From the NCBI GenBank assembly GCA_018267875.1, contig JAFDXP010000012.1, forward strand, positions 1-53,119: 53,119 bases of DNA, in the 5' to 3' direction. Under the pieces are notes generated by a model. That model worked only from the letters and a program-made list of their open reading frames with translations, searched no databases and was not told where the DNA came from. This document shows positions 42,767-51,136 of this stretch, piece after piece. Each line of letters opens with the position of its first letter. Position 1 is the stretch's first letter. The DNA is from Bacteroidota bacterium (GTDB taxonomy: Bacteria; Bacteroidota; Bacteroidia; Chitinophagales; Chitinophagaceae). The translations under genes and the position numbers were made by a program.

Positions 42767-45286
42767 TTAAAAAAGTGTAGGTGCTTCGGGTTCTGCGGTC
42801 GTTGAATCATTTCGATTTTTTAGCGAAACATTTTTTACGTCTGTCCAAACAAGTTTGGTGCCTACGGTTTTCCAACCAGTGATGTCAATTTTTTCTTGTA
42901 GATCCAGCTCTTCCTCTTGCTGCTCTGATTTTTTCTTACCTGATTGAACTATGACTATAGGTTCTGCTTCCGAAGTAATTAATGCTAAATAATTTCCTTC
43001 TCCTTCTTTAATAAAAAAGTATTTGTTTTTCAATGTCATGGTTTCAATCTTAAATCGCTTGGCATAATACAGTCCTGATTTTGCATCAAAATAGATGGCA
43101 CTAAAGTTGCGCTCGATATTGAGTTTTTCAAGAAGCAATATTTGTTCTGTTTCAAAGCGATTGGACAATTCAAAGTCAGTAACTTCGTAAGATCCGTCTT
43201 TGAAAAAAGAAATGATACGATCTTCTTCCTCAAAACGTCCCAACAACACACCATTTCCATCTTTGTTTAACCGTCCTACCGTCACATCATACCATATTTT
43301 TTGTGCCGACAAAGTGGAGCGTCCTTTTTCTTTAAAACGAATGCTTTTGATGGGATATTTGGTCACAATATTTCCCTGTGAGCTTCTACCCTTTATGTCA
43401 ATCTCTTCAAAATAAAAATCAAAAATTTTGTTTCTCGCTTTGCTGCCTGATGAAAGGGTTATGGTAATGATTTCTGCTTCACCATTGCTATTGGCAGTAA
43501 AGTAATGCACTTTACTACCGGGGTTTCCTTTGGTAAGGTCATATTCCTTATCGCGAGTAATTCCGGTAACGTTAAATCGTTTGGCGTAAGAAATGGCTGT
43601 CTTTCCATCTAAGTAAATTAGGTTGTAGGTAGTGCGTTCATCATTTTTTTGGAAAATGGCAAGGTGTATAATTTCCTTTCCCACAAAGGTTTTTTCTGCC
43701 ACTTTCGTAATAATCATTTTCCCATCTTTTTTAAACACGATAATATTGTCGAGGTCAGAACAATCGAAAGCAAACTCATCTTTTTTAAGTGAGGTGCCAA
43801 TAAAACCTTCCTTATAGTTTACATAGAGTTTAGTGTTGGCAATGGCTACTGTAGCTACTTGGATGGTTTCAAAAGGACGAATTTCTGTTTTTCTTTCTCT
43901 TCCGCTTCCATATTTCTTCAACAAGTTTTCGTAGTATTTGATTGCATATTCGGTGAGGTGTTCTATGTTGTGTTGCACTTCTGAAATAGTAGTTTCTACG
44001 CCTCGGATGTGCTCATCTGCCTTGAATGCGTCAAATTTTGAAATTCGCTTGATGCGTATTTCTGTAAGCCTGATAATGTCTTCACGTGTAACTGAGCGAC
44101 GAAGTTTTGTGACATGAGGCTTGAGCCCTGAATCAATAGCAGAAAGTACACCTTCCCATGTGGTTTCCTCTTCAATGTCGCGATAGATGCGCTTTTCAAT
44201 AAAAATCTTTTCAAGAGATGAGTAATGCCAATCGTCTTCCAGCTCACCCAATTTTATTTCTAATTCCTTTAGCAAAAGTGCTTTTGTGTGTTCAACCGAG
44301 TGTTTCAACAAATCGCTTGCGGCAACAAAATGTGGCTTATCATCAATGATTACACAAGCATTTGGCGAAATAGAAATTTCACAATCGGTAAAAGCATAAA
44401 GAGCATCAATGGTTTGATCAGTAGTTACGCCTGGTGCTAACGTAACCAATAATTCAACATCTTTTGCGGTGTTGTCCACCACATTTTTAATTTTGATTTT
44501 TCCGTTGTCGTTAGCTTTTAAAATACTATCTACAATTTGTGAAGTAGTAATTCCATAAGGCACATCGCGAATGGCAACAGATTTTTTATCTACCTCTTCA
44601 ATATGCGCACGCACTCTCACTTTCCCGCCTCTTGCACCATCATTATAGTTGCTTATGTCTATCATTCCTCCCGTGCCAAAATCAGGAAATAGTTCAAACT
44701 TTTTGCCTTTTAAATGTTTGATGGCTGCCTCTAAAATTTCACAAAAGTTGTGCGGTAATATTTTTGTTGAAAGCCCAACGGCAATGCCCTCTGCCCCTTG
44801 CGCCAAAAGCAGTGGGAACTTCATGGGCAATTCTACCGGTTCATTTTTTCGCCCATCATAACTGAGTTGCCAATTGGTAGTCTTTGCGTTAAAGGCAACT
44901 TCTATGGCAAACTTTGATAAGCGAGCTTCAATATATCGAGCAGCCGCAGCAGGATCGCCGGTGCGCACATCACCCCAATTTCCCTGAGTTTCAATCATCA
45001 AATCTCGTTGTCCGATATTGACAATTGCATCACTGATAGAGGCATCACCGTGAGGGTGATATTGCATGGTTTGTCCGATAATGTTAGCTACCTTATTAAA
45101 CCTACCATCATCCATTTCCTTCATCGCATGAAGGATTCGACGTTGCACAGGCTTCAATCCATCAGCAATGGCAGGCACAGCCCGCTCCAAAATGACATAA
45201 CTGGCATAGTCGAGAAACCAGCTTTTGTACATATCATGAATATGCACACTACCCTTTCCCTTCTCTTCAAATTGTTGGTCTTCCAT
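42767..45286 (-). CDS. parC: DNA topoisomerase IV subunit A (ParC-type)
   Basis: The protein has 839 residues. It is the breakage-reunion subunit of a type IIA topoisomerase: the active-site Tyr118 is in AAAARYIEARL, preceded by the HPHGD motif at 77-81 and RRILHAMKEMDD. The residue aligned to the fluoroquinolone-resistance Ser (E. coli GyrA Ser83) is Ala82, as I recall for this lineage. The C-terminal domain is divergent, lacking an obvious GyrA box. The parE partner is not in the window. ATG 45286 is chosen because a -7 box, TACATTTGC (45307-45315), lies over the longer TTG frame. Confidence 0.85.
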   Translation of the reverse strand: MEDQQFEEKGKGSVHIHDMYKSWFLDYASYVILERAVPAIADGLKPVQRRILHAMKEMDDGRFNKVANIIGQTMQYHPHGDASISDAIVNIGQRDLMIETQGNWGDVRTGDPAAAARYIEARLSKFAIEVAFNAKTTNWQLSYDGRKNEPVELPMKFPLLLAQGAEGIAVGLSTKILPHNFCEILEAAIKHLKGKKFELFPDFGTGGMIDISNYNDGARGGKVRVRAHIEEVDKKSVAIRDVPYGITTSQIVDSILKANDNGKIKIKNVVDNTAKDVELLVTLAPGVTTDQTIDALYAFTDCEISISPNACVIIDDKPHFVAASDLLKHSVEHTKALLLKELEIKLGELEDDWHYSSLEKIFIEKRIYRDIEEETTWEGVLSAIDSGLKPHVTKLRRSVTREDIIRLTEIRIKRISKFDAFKADEHIRGVETTISEVQHNIEHLTEYAIKYYENLLKKYGSGRERKTEIRPFETIQVATVAIANTKLYVNYKEGFIGTSLKKDEFAFDCSDLDNIIVFKKDGKMIITKVAEKTFVGKEIIHLAIFQKNDERTTYNLIYLDGKTAISYAKRFNVTGITRDKEYDLTKGNPGSKVHYFTANSNGEAEIITITLSSGSKARNKIFDFYFEEIDIKGRSSQGNIVTKYPIKSIRFKEKGRSTLSAQKIWYDVTVGRLNKDGNGVLLGRFEEEDRIISFFKDGSYEVTDFELSNRFETEQILLLEKLNIERNFSAIYFDAKSGLYYAKRFKIETMTLKNKYFFIKEGEGNYLALITSEAEPIVIVQSGKKKSEQQEEELDLQEKIDITGWKTVGTKLVWTDVKNVSLKNRNDSTTAEPEAPTLF

Positions 45287-45306
45287 CTGGCTTATTACGA
45301 AAGGGT

Positions 45307-45315
45307 GCAAATGTA
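45307..45315 (-). promoter_or_regulatory. Probable -7 box of parC
   Basis: TACATTTGC on the - strand lies 20 nt before the chosen ATG. No -33 TTG is found at the normal distance. The divergent barrel gene has TATCTTTGC at 45378-45386 on the + strand. Confidence 0.4.
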
Positions 45316-45409
45316 AAAATTATACCAACGCAATGGTTCTAATGTCGTTGATCACAAGTAGAAAGAGAACCACTTTGTATCTTTGCCTATCATTCTAACG
45401 TTGAATAAC

Positions 45410-46000
45410 ATGAAAAAGATAACAGCAATTTTAGGCGCATTTTTACTTACTTTATTGACAACTATTGCACATGCTCAAGGACAAAAAGGCGGATCAGGCG
45501 CTGCTTTTGAGCGTGGCGACAAAGTGTTTGGTGTAGGATTAGGTGTTGGTACCGTTTACACTTACTATGGTTCTCACAGTTATAGTTATAGCGTTTTACC
45601 AGCATTAGCTCTTACCTACGATCAAGGATTAATAGACAAAGTAGGCCCCGGAAACATTGGCATTGGTGGCATGGTAGCCTGGCAACAAACGCAATACAAA
45701 TACGGGAATGGTGATAAAGCCAGTTGGACTAATTTTTATTTTGGTATTCGTGGCACCTATCACCTGACCATTCTAAAGGAAAAAAACAATCATTTTGACC
45801 CATACGGCGGTGCTTCATTGGGAATGCGTGTAATGAATTATAATGACACCCGATATAATGAATCATACAATACTGTCTATCCAACAGTTGGGCTTTTTGT
45901 GGGTGCACGCTATTATTTCACTCCGATGTTTGCCGCTTTTGCAGAAGTGGGATATGATGTTGCTATTTTAAAATTAGGTGTAAACCTTCGAATAAAATAA
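45410..46000 (+). CDS. Outer-membrane beta-barrel protein of unknown function
   Basis: The protein has 196 residues. It opens MKKITAILGAFLLTLLTTIAH then AQ (signal peptidase I site) and continues with FGVGLGVGTVYTYYGS, NIGIGGMVAW, WTNFYFGIRGTYHL and a barrel-closing ILKLGVNLRI. This is the pattern of a small 8-stranded barrel. A -7 box TATCTTTG (45378-45385) precedes the ATG. ATG 45410 is chosen over 45383, which adds residues not resembling a signal. Function unknown; no close family is recognised. Confidence 0.65.
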   Translation: MKKITAILGAFLLTLLTTIAHAQGQKGGSGAAFERGDKVFGVGLGVGTVYTYYGSHSYSYSVLPALALTYDQGLIDKVGPGNIGIGGMVAWQQTQYKYGNGDKASWTNFYFGIRGTYHLTILKEKNNHFDPYGGASLGMRVMNYNDTRYNESYNTVYPTVGLFVGARYYFTPMFAAFAEVGYDVAILKLGVNLRIK

Positions 46001-46062
46001 GTGCTGGTGGGTATTTTATGGCTCCCAATTAAGTAGTAATTTTATCCAAATAATTCACAAAT

Positions 46063-46665
46063 ATGAAATCACTAAAAATCACTATTGCATTAGCAGCATT
46101 GCTTCTCTCCTCTTCAGCAATAGCACAGCGAATAAAAATGAAAGAGGGAAATTTGGATATGCTGAAAGGTGTTAAGAAAATGAATATCAAGTATGATTAT
46201 AGCAATATGACTTGTACGACTAAAGACATTCCGGAAACTGAATTTATAAGCAATAAAAAGGAAGAGTATAACAAAAAAGAGGCTGGAAAAGGAGACCATT
46301 GGGCTGAAGGTTGGGTGACAGATCGCGAAAATCGTTACGCACCTAAATTCAGAGAAATGTTCGAAAAACAATCTGACATAACACTTGAGCCAAATGGCAG
46401 TGAAAAATACACCCTTATTTTTCATACTACACACACCGAAACTGGCTATAACATTGGTATCTCTCGCCGCAATGCTTATATAGATGCCGAAGCGTTAGTG
46501 GTAGAATCTGCTAATCCTGATAAAGTTTTAGCCCGCATTACTATGGATGATATTCCGGGAAGCTCATTTGGCGGATATGATTTTGACACCGGTGCTCGTT
46601 TATCTGAATCTTATGAAAAAGCCGGTAAGTCGTTAGGAAAATATATCAGCAAGCAAGCACGATAA
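46063..46665 (+). CDS. Exported protein of unknown function
   Basis: The protein has 200 residues with a signal peptide (MKSLKITIALAALLLSSSAI, then AQ). The mature part is charged, with KKMNIKYDYSNMTC and a repeated Glu/Lys-rich stretch around residues 67-80, then PNGSEKYTLIFHTTHTETG and a C-terminal helix ending KYISKQAR. No domain is recognised. It is 62 nt after the barrel gene and ends in a strong terminator, so the two could form a small operon. Probably periplasmic. Confidence 0.6.
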   Translation: MKSLKITIALAALLLSSSAIAQRIKMKEGNLDMLKGVKKMNIKYDYSNMTCTTKDIPETEFISNKKEEYNKKEAGKGDHWAEGWVTDRENRYAPKFREMFEKQSDITLEPNGSEKYTLIFHTTHTETGYNIGISRRNAYIDAEALVVESANPDKVLARITMDDIPGSSFGGYDFDTGARLSESYEKAGKSLGKYISKQAR

Positions 46666-46692
46666 ATTTTTTATCTTTTTTTTAAACCAACA

Positions 46693-46726
46693 AAATGAGT
46701 TGCCTAAAACAAGGCAGCTCATTTTT
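46693..46726 (+). terminator. Terminator after the exported-protein gene
   Basis: AAATGAGTTGCCT (46693-46705) pairs with AGGCAGCTCATTT (46712-46724), with one G-T pair, and is followed by further T. Confidence 0.75.
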
Positions 46727-47447
46727 AGTTTAGCTTCTATTCACAAAAAACTAAATTTCTCAATTCATTTTGAAATAGATACTTGTTGGAGACAGGAATT
46801 CATATTTATAAAATATTTTGTCGTACTAACAATTAATCCTTAACATGGTTTGCTTTTCACCTTACACTATATTGGATATTTATAAAACATTATATTTAAT
46901 TTACTTATTCCAGATGATTCAACGAAAACTAAACATAATACAGTTTGTAATTTAATGTATTTAAAATGATTCGTTATTTAAATTTTCATTTACAAATTGG
47001 AACTCAGGAATAGAAGCAGTTTTGCAAGTTACAATCTTTACATATATCTCTGCTTGAGTGTAACATTCTTTGGGAATGCTCGAATAGCAAAATGTAATAC
47101 ATAATGAATTCTACTCTCGTAACCTACAAGATAATATTTTTGTTACAGATAGATTTTAAAGCGTAATGGACATTGTTTAAAATACTGTATAGACGAATTG
47201 TACAATTGGTCAATGACAGAATATATATATATTATATATATATATTTACCCAAAAATAAGCAACTTTTTAAGTGTCAATACCTGTTTTAGGAAAATTTTT
47301 ATTTTATGATATTTTTATGTGTATAAATATTACTTTAGTAATTGGATTTTATACGCTTCACATAATATCACTACACAACTGAAACACAGGGATTGATTAT
47401 ATCAAACAGTGAATGCAAAAAGATAATAGTTTGTGGTAAGAAAAGTG
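46727..47447. other. AT-rich non-coding stretch
   Basis: About 720 nt of very low GC with no credible reading frame. A 26-nt AT alternation lies at 47221-47246 and a small dyad (CATTC...GAATG) near 47086. No promoter of good quality or repeat with a partner is visible. It forms the left part of an AT-rich island with the FkbM methyltransferase. Confidence 0.5.
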
Positions 47448-48164
47448 TTACAATATGTTAATATTTAAAGATGTCTTTTTAATAAAAGATAGCTCTTCAA
47501 ATGTATCTGAAATTGCAAATATGTCATACCCATAAAGTTTCATTGTCTCAATGGTTTTTTTAGATTTGATAGTACCCTCTTTAAAAAATCTATCATGAAA
47601 TTCAATTAAAATTTGCGTAATTGATATGTCTGAATTTAATATGTCATCAAGTACATCATATTCCGAGCCTTCAATATCCATTTTCAGAACATCAATATGT
47701 TTATGACCTAATTCATTCATGATATCTTTTAGTGTTTTCATGTCAACACTAATTTTATTCATTGTATCGACATTTTTCTGTTTGATTAAACTACCAGATA
47801 CATAATCAGGGTTTAAAGGCAGATAAAAATCAAAAGGTCCACTTTTAGTACTAATTCCCAATTCATAAAAATGAAATTTTTCATGTAAATTTTGGCTTTT
47901 AATCCAATTTATTGATTTTGGGGTTGGGTCAAAACCAAAAACTTGACAACCATGCTTTTTTATTATTTCATTGTCAAAAGAAATATCTTCACCAATCCCA
48001 AAAGAATAAACGACAGAGTTTTCATTTATTAATTCAGGGCAAAGATAAAATCCACCATAAGTGTTACCATACCAAACATGGTTCAATTTTACGCTTACTT
48101 TTATATGGCTAACTTTGCCGGTTAATTTTAAAATTAGTTGTTTAATCTTTTGTTTGGTTGTCAT
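47448..48164 (-). CDS. FkbM family methyltransferase
   Basis: The protein has 238 residues, cytoplasmic. The SAM-binding fold is recognised from VVYSFGIGEDISFDNEII, GCQVFGFDPTPKSI and the FkbM hallmark DVLKMDIEGSEYDVL. FkbM enzymes methylate hydroxyl groups of sugars or polyketides; in isolation the acceptor is unknown. Codon use is extremely AT-rich (many AAA, AAT, ATT codons) compared with neighbours, and there is no partner gene. Recent transfer is likely. The region around has no sugar genes, so it does not obviously belong to the GT cluster at 5-15 kb. Confidence 0.72.
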   Translation of the reverse strand: MTTKQKIKQLILKLTGKVSHIKVSVKLNHVWYGNTYGGFYLCPELINENSVVYSFGIGEDISFDNEIIKKHGCQVFGFDPTPKSINWIKSQNLHEKFHFYELGISTKSGPFDFYLPLNPDYVSGSLIKQKNVDTMNKISVDMKTLKDIMNELGHKHIDVLKMDIEGSEYDVLDDILNSDISITQILIEFHDRFFKEGTIKSKKTIETMKLYGYDIFAISDTFEELSFIKKTSLNINIL

Positions 48165-48581
48165 AAATATTCTTATTTGTTTCTTTCCCTGTTTTAAGTT
48201 GAGTGTTGACTTATTTTTGAAGTAATATTTTCAAAAGTAGTTAATTTTTTTGTTTAAATATAATTGTTAAGGGCTTCTCTATAATTATAATATAATTATT
48301 TATTCTTTATTATACTGAATTACAATTCGTTAATTAGTTTTAATTATACTTCAATGATAGTAAATACTTGTTAATACACAATTAAACATGCATCTAATTT
48401 ATTCTGCTTTTTTCAAAAATCAAAATCCTATAAAAAGATTGATGGGACAAGTCAAGAAATGAAGCAGACATAAGGGAAATTCACAAGTAGAATAAATAGC
48501 TTGTAAATGAAGCAGACGCTTCAAAATGATAGTTATTAGAGCGAAACTTAGACCTAATGAGTTTTTAGAAATTAATTCAAT
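48165..48581. other. AT-rich non-coding stretch with a 13-bp direct repeat
   Basis: No gene is evident between the FkbM gene and the ribosomal-protein terminator. AAATGAAGCAGAC occurs twice (48457-48469 and 48505-48517), the second part of a GAAGC...GCTTC dyad. Otherwise it is featureless A/T sequence. Confidence 0.45.
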
Positions 48582-48618
48582 AAAAAAAGGGGGATTGTTG
48601 ATTACAATTCCCCCTTTT
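48582..48618 (-). terminator. Terminator after rplI
   Basis: On the - strand, AAAAGGGGGAATTGT pairs with ACAATCCCCCTTTTT, a long stem with one mismatch, followed by a T run. It lies 18 nt past the rplI stop. Confidence 0.8.
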
Positions 48619-48636
48619 CAAATAAAAGAAAGTCAA

Positions 48637-49083
48637 TTATTCACCGGCTACTTCAAACTCCATCTCTACGATGTTGTCTTTGCCAAAGTCTATTTGAGCT
48701 TTATAGCTACCCGCTTCTTTCACTTCGTCCATAAGGGTAATGCGACGGCGATCAATTTCGTAGCCTTTTTGCTCACGAATAGCGCGGGCTAATTGAATAG
48801 CGGTTACAGAACCGAATATTTTACCACTGGTACCAATTTTTGCACCAATTTTAACCGGTCCTTCTGCCAATACCTGACGCACTTTATTGATTTCTGCCAT
48901 CAATTTTTCTTCGCGCTTTTTCAGTTGTTTTTGGCGTTCTTCCAATACCTTTCTATTACCTTCGCTGGCTTCGATGGCATATTTTTGTGGAATGAGGTAG
49001 TTTCGTGCGTAGCCGGGGCGAACAGATACCATTTCGTTTGCCGCACCGAGATTATCTACGTCTTTTATCAAAATAACTTGCAT
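48637..49083 (-). CDS. rplI: Large ribosomal subunit protein bL9
   Basis: This 148-residue protein binds 23S rRNA near the L1 stalk. The N-terminal domain MQVILIKDVDNLGAANEMVSVRPGYARNYLIPQ is a textbook bL9 start (shown here in part), joined by a long charged helix (roughly 43-76) to the C-terminal domain with IGAKIGTSGKIFGSVT. Length is standard. It is last of three genes rpsF-rpsR-rplI in one leftward operon and has a strong terminator 18 nt downstream. Confidence 0.96.
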   Translation of the reverse strand: MQVILIKDVDNLGAANEMVSVRPGYARNYLIPQKYAIEASEGNRKVLEERQKQLKKREEKLMAEINKVRQVLAEGPVKIGAKIGTSGKIFGSVTAIQLARAIREQKGYEIDRRRITLMDEVKEAGSYKAQIDFGKDNIVEMEFEVAGE

Positions 49084-49117
49084 TGCATTTTAGTTTTGAG
49101 CATGAACAATTTCAACC

Positions 49118-49384
49118 CTATTTCAATAGGTCGGTTACATAAGGCAACAATGCCATTTGGCGTGCTTTTTTAACAGCTTGTGCCACTTTGCGTTGAAACT
49201 TCAGTGAGTTTCCGGTAATGCGGCGAGGCAACATTTTACCTTGATCGTTCACAAATTTTTTCAAAAATTCCGCGTCTTTGTAATCAATATAGCGGATGCC
49301 CATTTTTTTGAAGCGACAATATTTTTTTTGACGCTTTTCTACTCTTGTGGAGGTAAGAAACTTGATATCGTTTTGCTTAGCCAT
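49118..49384 (-). CDS. rpsR: Small ribosomal subunit protein bS18
   Basis: The protein has 88 residues. [35 protein letters not shown] and [19 protein letters not shown] are the bS18 signature. It binds 16S rRNA as a heterodimer with bS6. It lies 12 nt after rpsF and 34 nt before rplI in a single operon. Confidence 0.96.
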   Translation of the reverse strand: MAKQNDIKFLTSTRVEKRQKKYCRFKKMGIRYIDYKDAEFLKKFVNDQGKMLPRRITGNSLKFQRKVAQAVKKARQMALLPYVTDLLK

Positions 49385-49396
49385 TGTTGAATGTTT

Positions 49397-49762
49397 TTAG
49401 GAGTTAACAGCTTCTGTTTCCGTAGCTTTGTTTCGCTTACGATTGTTGTATTGCACCGCATACTTATCGAGGCTGGTGATCATGTGACGCATCACGTTTT
49501 CGTCACGATTCATCTGCACTTCCAGCTTGTGGTTAACATCGGTTGGAGCCGAGTATTCCAATACCCAATACAATCCGGTTGTCTTTTTCTCGATGGGATA
49601 AGCCAACGAACGAAGACCCCAAGGATGGGTGTGTGAAATAGTGCCACCGTTTGTGGTGATGAAGTCTGAAAACTTCTTTTGAGCTGATTTGTAATCATCT
49701 TCAGCCAATACCGGCGTAAAAATGATCATCAACTCATAGTTCTGCAAATTGTTTGTTGCCAT
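49397..49762 (-). CDS. rpsF: Small ribosomal subunit protein bS6
   Basis: The protein has 121 residues. NYELMIIFTPVLAEDDYKS, WGLRSLAYPIEKKTTGLYW and FNRDENVMRHM-like QMNRDENVMRHM are the bS6 signature. It pairs with bS18 in the platform of the 30S subunit. ATG 49762 is the real start; a longer in-frame extension is in fact the structured leader. The leader may allow autoregulation by the S6:S18 pair. Confidence 0.95.
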   Translation of the reverse strand: MATNNLQNYELMIIFTPVLAEDDYKSAQKKFSDFITTNGGTISHTHPWGLRSLAYPIEKKTTGLYWVLEYSAPTDVNHKLEVQMNRDENVMRHMITSLDKYAVQYNNRKRNKATETEAVNS

Positions 49763-49777
49763 AAAAACTTTGGTTGT

Positions 49778-49849
49778 TAAAAAATATGTCCCGCACTTCC
49801 GGCACAACTTTGGATACCCTTTCGGGCAGCCGGTCGTATTTTGGGACGG
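49778..49849 (-). promoter_or_regulatory. Structured 5' leader of rpsF, candidate S6:S18 autoregulatory element
   Basis: On the - strand, the leader between the -7 box and rpsF folds around a GUCCC/GGGAC outer stem (about 49844-49848 with 49788-49792). Inside, ACGAC can pair with GUUGU, enclosing a hairpin GGCUGCCC-GAAA-GGGUAUCC with one mismatch. A GUGCCGG stretch follows, leaving a CCG unpaired in one arrangement. Known rpsF leaders bound by bS6:bS18 have a helix with an unpaired CCG, which this resembles. An alternative CCGGC/GCCGG pairing is possible. The regulatory role is inference. Confidence 0.45.
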
Positions 49850-49858
49850 CAAAGTTAT
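49850..49858 (-). promoter_or_regulatory. -7 box of the rpsF operon
   Basis: TAACTTTGC on the - strand lies directly upstream of the structured leader. A TTG is found 15 nt further upstream, shorter than normal spacing. Confidence 0.4.
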
Positions 49859-50201
49859 GATATTTTTGTATTCAATGGTGTTTTTCATAAAAAAAATTCA
49901 CCGTTCCTATTTTTGTAGAAAGTTTTCTTAGTACAATTGACTAATGATTGTTACACAGTAAGGTCTTGGTAAAAGAATGTAGAAGACTTAGTATATTCAA
50001 AATAAAAATAGAAAAAGACACAAATATAATAAGGTCTAAAGCTTTTTCTATCATGTACTTTCGCAGAGTAATTCATTGGGATCAGCAACCAAGCATGTTT
50101 ATTTTATATCCTCATCTGCAGTCCGTAATTTTATCGCTAATATTAATTTAGGGTATTTTATCCTTGTTTAATCACATAGTAACCCTAAGAAAAACATCCG
50201 T
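49859..50201. other. Non-coding stretch between ribosomal operon and T9SS cargo gene
   Basis: The stretch is AT-rich, with a TACTTTCG box (50056-50063) that could be a -7 element but lacks a good -33 partner. No gene or repeat of note is seen. A GAAAAAG...CTTTTTC pairing at about 50009-50050 is weak. Confidence 0.4.
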
Positions 50202-51071
50202 ATGAAAAGGAATATTATCGTTGTCTTGGTTTGTGCATTTATCTATATTGTTGGTTCTGCATATAGCAATGGTGCAGCACAATATGCCAATTTAAATTGT
50301 ACCGGTTCTTATGGTTCGCCAAATTCTTGTGGCGGATCGGGTTGCCACGATACGTCAAATGATGCAAATGTAGTAGTGAATATTACTGTAAAAGATCTGG
50401 CCACCGGAAATGCAGTTAATAACAGCACTATTGTACCCAATGCATTTTATAGAATTATTGTTTCTGGATATAAAACAGGAGCCTATCTACCCAAAGCAAG
50501 TTATCAATTTACTACCACCTCAGAGTTTAGTTTTAATGGAGGCACATTTACCACCGTTACCAACCAACATAGCACTACGGTAGGACAAGCTATTATTGTA
50601 GAGCCTAACAGTCCAATCAACACAACCGCAACTGGAACTTTAAATGCCTATTCCGATTCTTTTTATTGGCAAGCTCCCGCACAGCTTTCTTGGGGTAGGG
50701 TTATTATGTATGCTACTGCCTTAGTGGCTAATGGCAATTTTTTGCCTTCCGGCGACTATTCAAATAATTATCAAAGAATGTTTACACCAATACCTGCCGG
50801 CATAAACGACCTGAATGAAAATACTTCAGTCAGTTTATATCCTAATCCGGCAAAGGATTTCGTTGTTTTAAACCTTAAAAATGCTACTATTGGAGATTAT
50901 ATTGTTTCGATCAGAAACAGTGCCGGTCAAGAAGTGTATCAGTCCACAAAACAACTTGTTGAAAATAATTTTATGAGTAAAATAAACACAGAAAATTGGG
51001 CATCGGGAATATATTGTCTTACTGTGTTTAAGGGGAACGGACGGCGAAGCGTTCCTTTATTGAAGTTGTAA
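50202..51071 (+). CDS. Choice-of-anchor V (Reeler-like) protein with type A T9SS tail
   Basis: The protein has 289 residues with an N-terminal signal (MKRNIIVVLVCAFIYIVGSA). A conserved-looking SCGGSGCHDT (Cys43, Cys48, His49) is followed by a beta-sandwich domain of the Reeler-like choice-of-anchor V group (NAFYRIIVSGYKTGAYLPKA, WGRVIMYATALVANG). The C-terminal LYPNPAKDFVVLNL begins a type A T9SS sorting domain that ends GIYCLTVFKG. It is probably a surface or secreted protein. The Cys-x4-Cys-His spacing is one residue pair longer than the heme motif CxxCH often reported for the group. Confidence 0.75.
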   Translation: MKRNIIVVLVCAFIYIVGSAYSNGAAQYANLNCTGSYGSPNSCGGSGCHDTSNDANVVVNITVKDLATGNAVNNSTIVPNAFYRIIVSGYKTGAYLPKASYQFTTTSEFSFNGGTFTTVTNQHSTTVGQAIIVEPNSPINTTATGTLNAYSDSFYWQAPAQLSWGRVIMYATALVANGNFLPSGDYSNNYQRMFTPIPAGINDLNENTSVSLYPNPAKDFVVLNLKNATIGDYIVSIRNSAGQEVYQSTKQLVENNFMSKINTENWASGIYCLTVFKGNGRRSVPLLKL

Positions 51072-51086
51072 AATTACAAAAGGCAA

Positions 51087-51110
51087 AAGCCGACAAATGA
51101 ACGTCGGCTT
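51087..51110 (-). terminator. Terminator shared between cargo gene and carboxylase gene
   Basis: AAGCCGAC (51087-51094) pairs with GTCGGCTT (51103-51110). The T-rich tail is on the - strand side, so it mainly serves the leftward carboxylase gene. Confidence 0.65.
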
Positions 51111-51136
51111 GCGTGGAAAATGCTTATTTCATTTTT

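Noticed and set aside
45051-45057. Possible acquired quinolone-resistance change in parC (Ala82)
   Set aside because: The residue at the Ser83-equivalent site is Ala, but I recall this as the normal residue of this lineage's topoisomerase, so it is not evidence of selection.
47221-47246. Alternating AT tract as an origin or regulatory element
   Set aside because: A simple AT run in an AT-rich island with no DnaA boxes or neighbouring replication gene does not support an origin.
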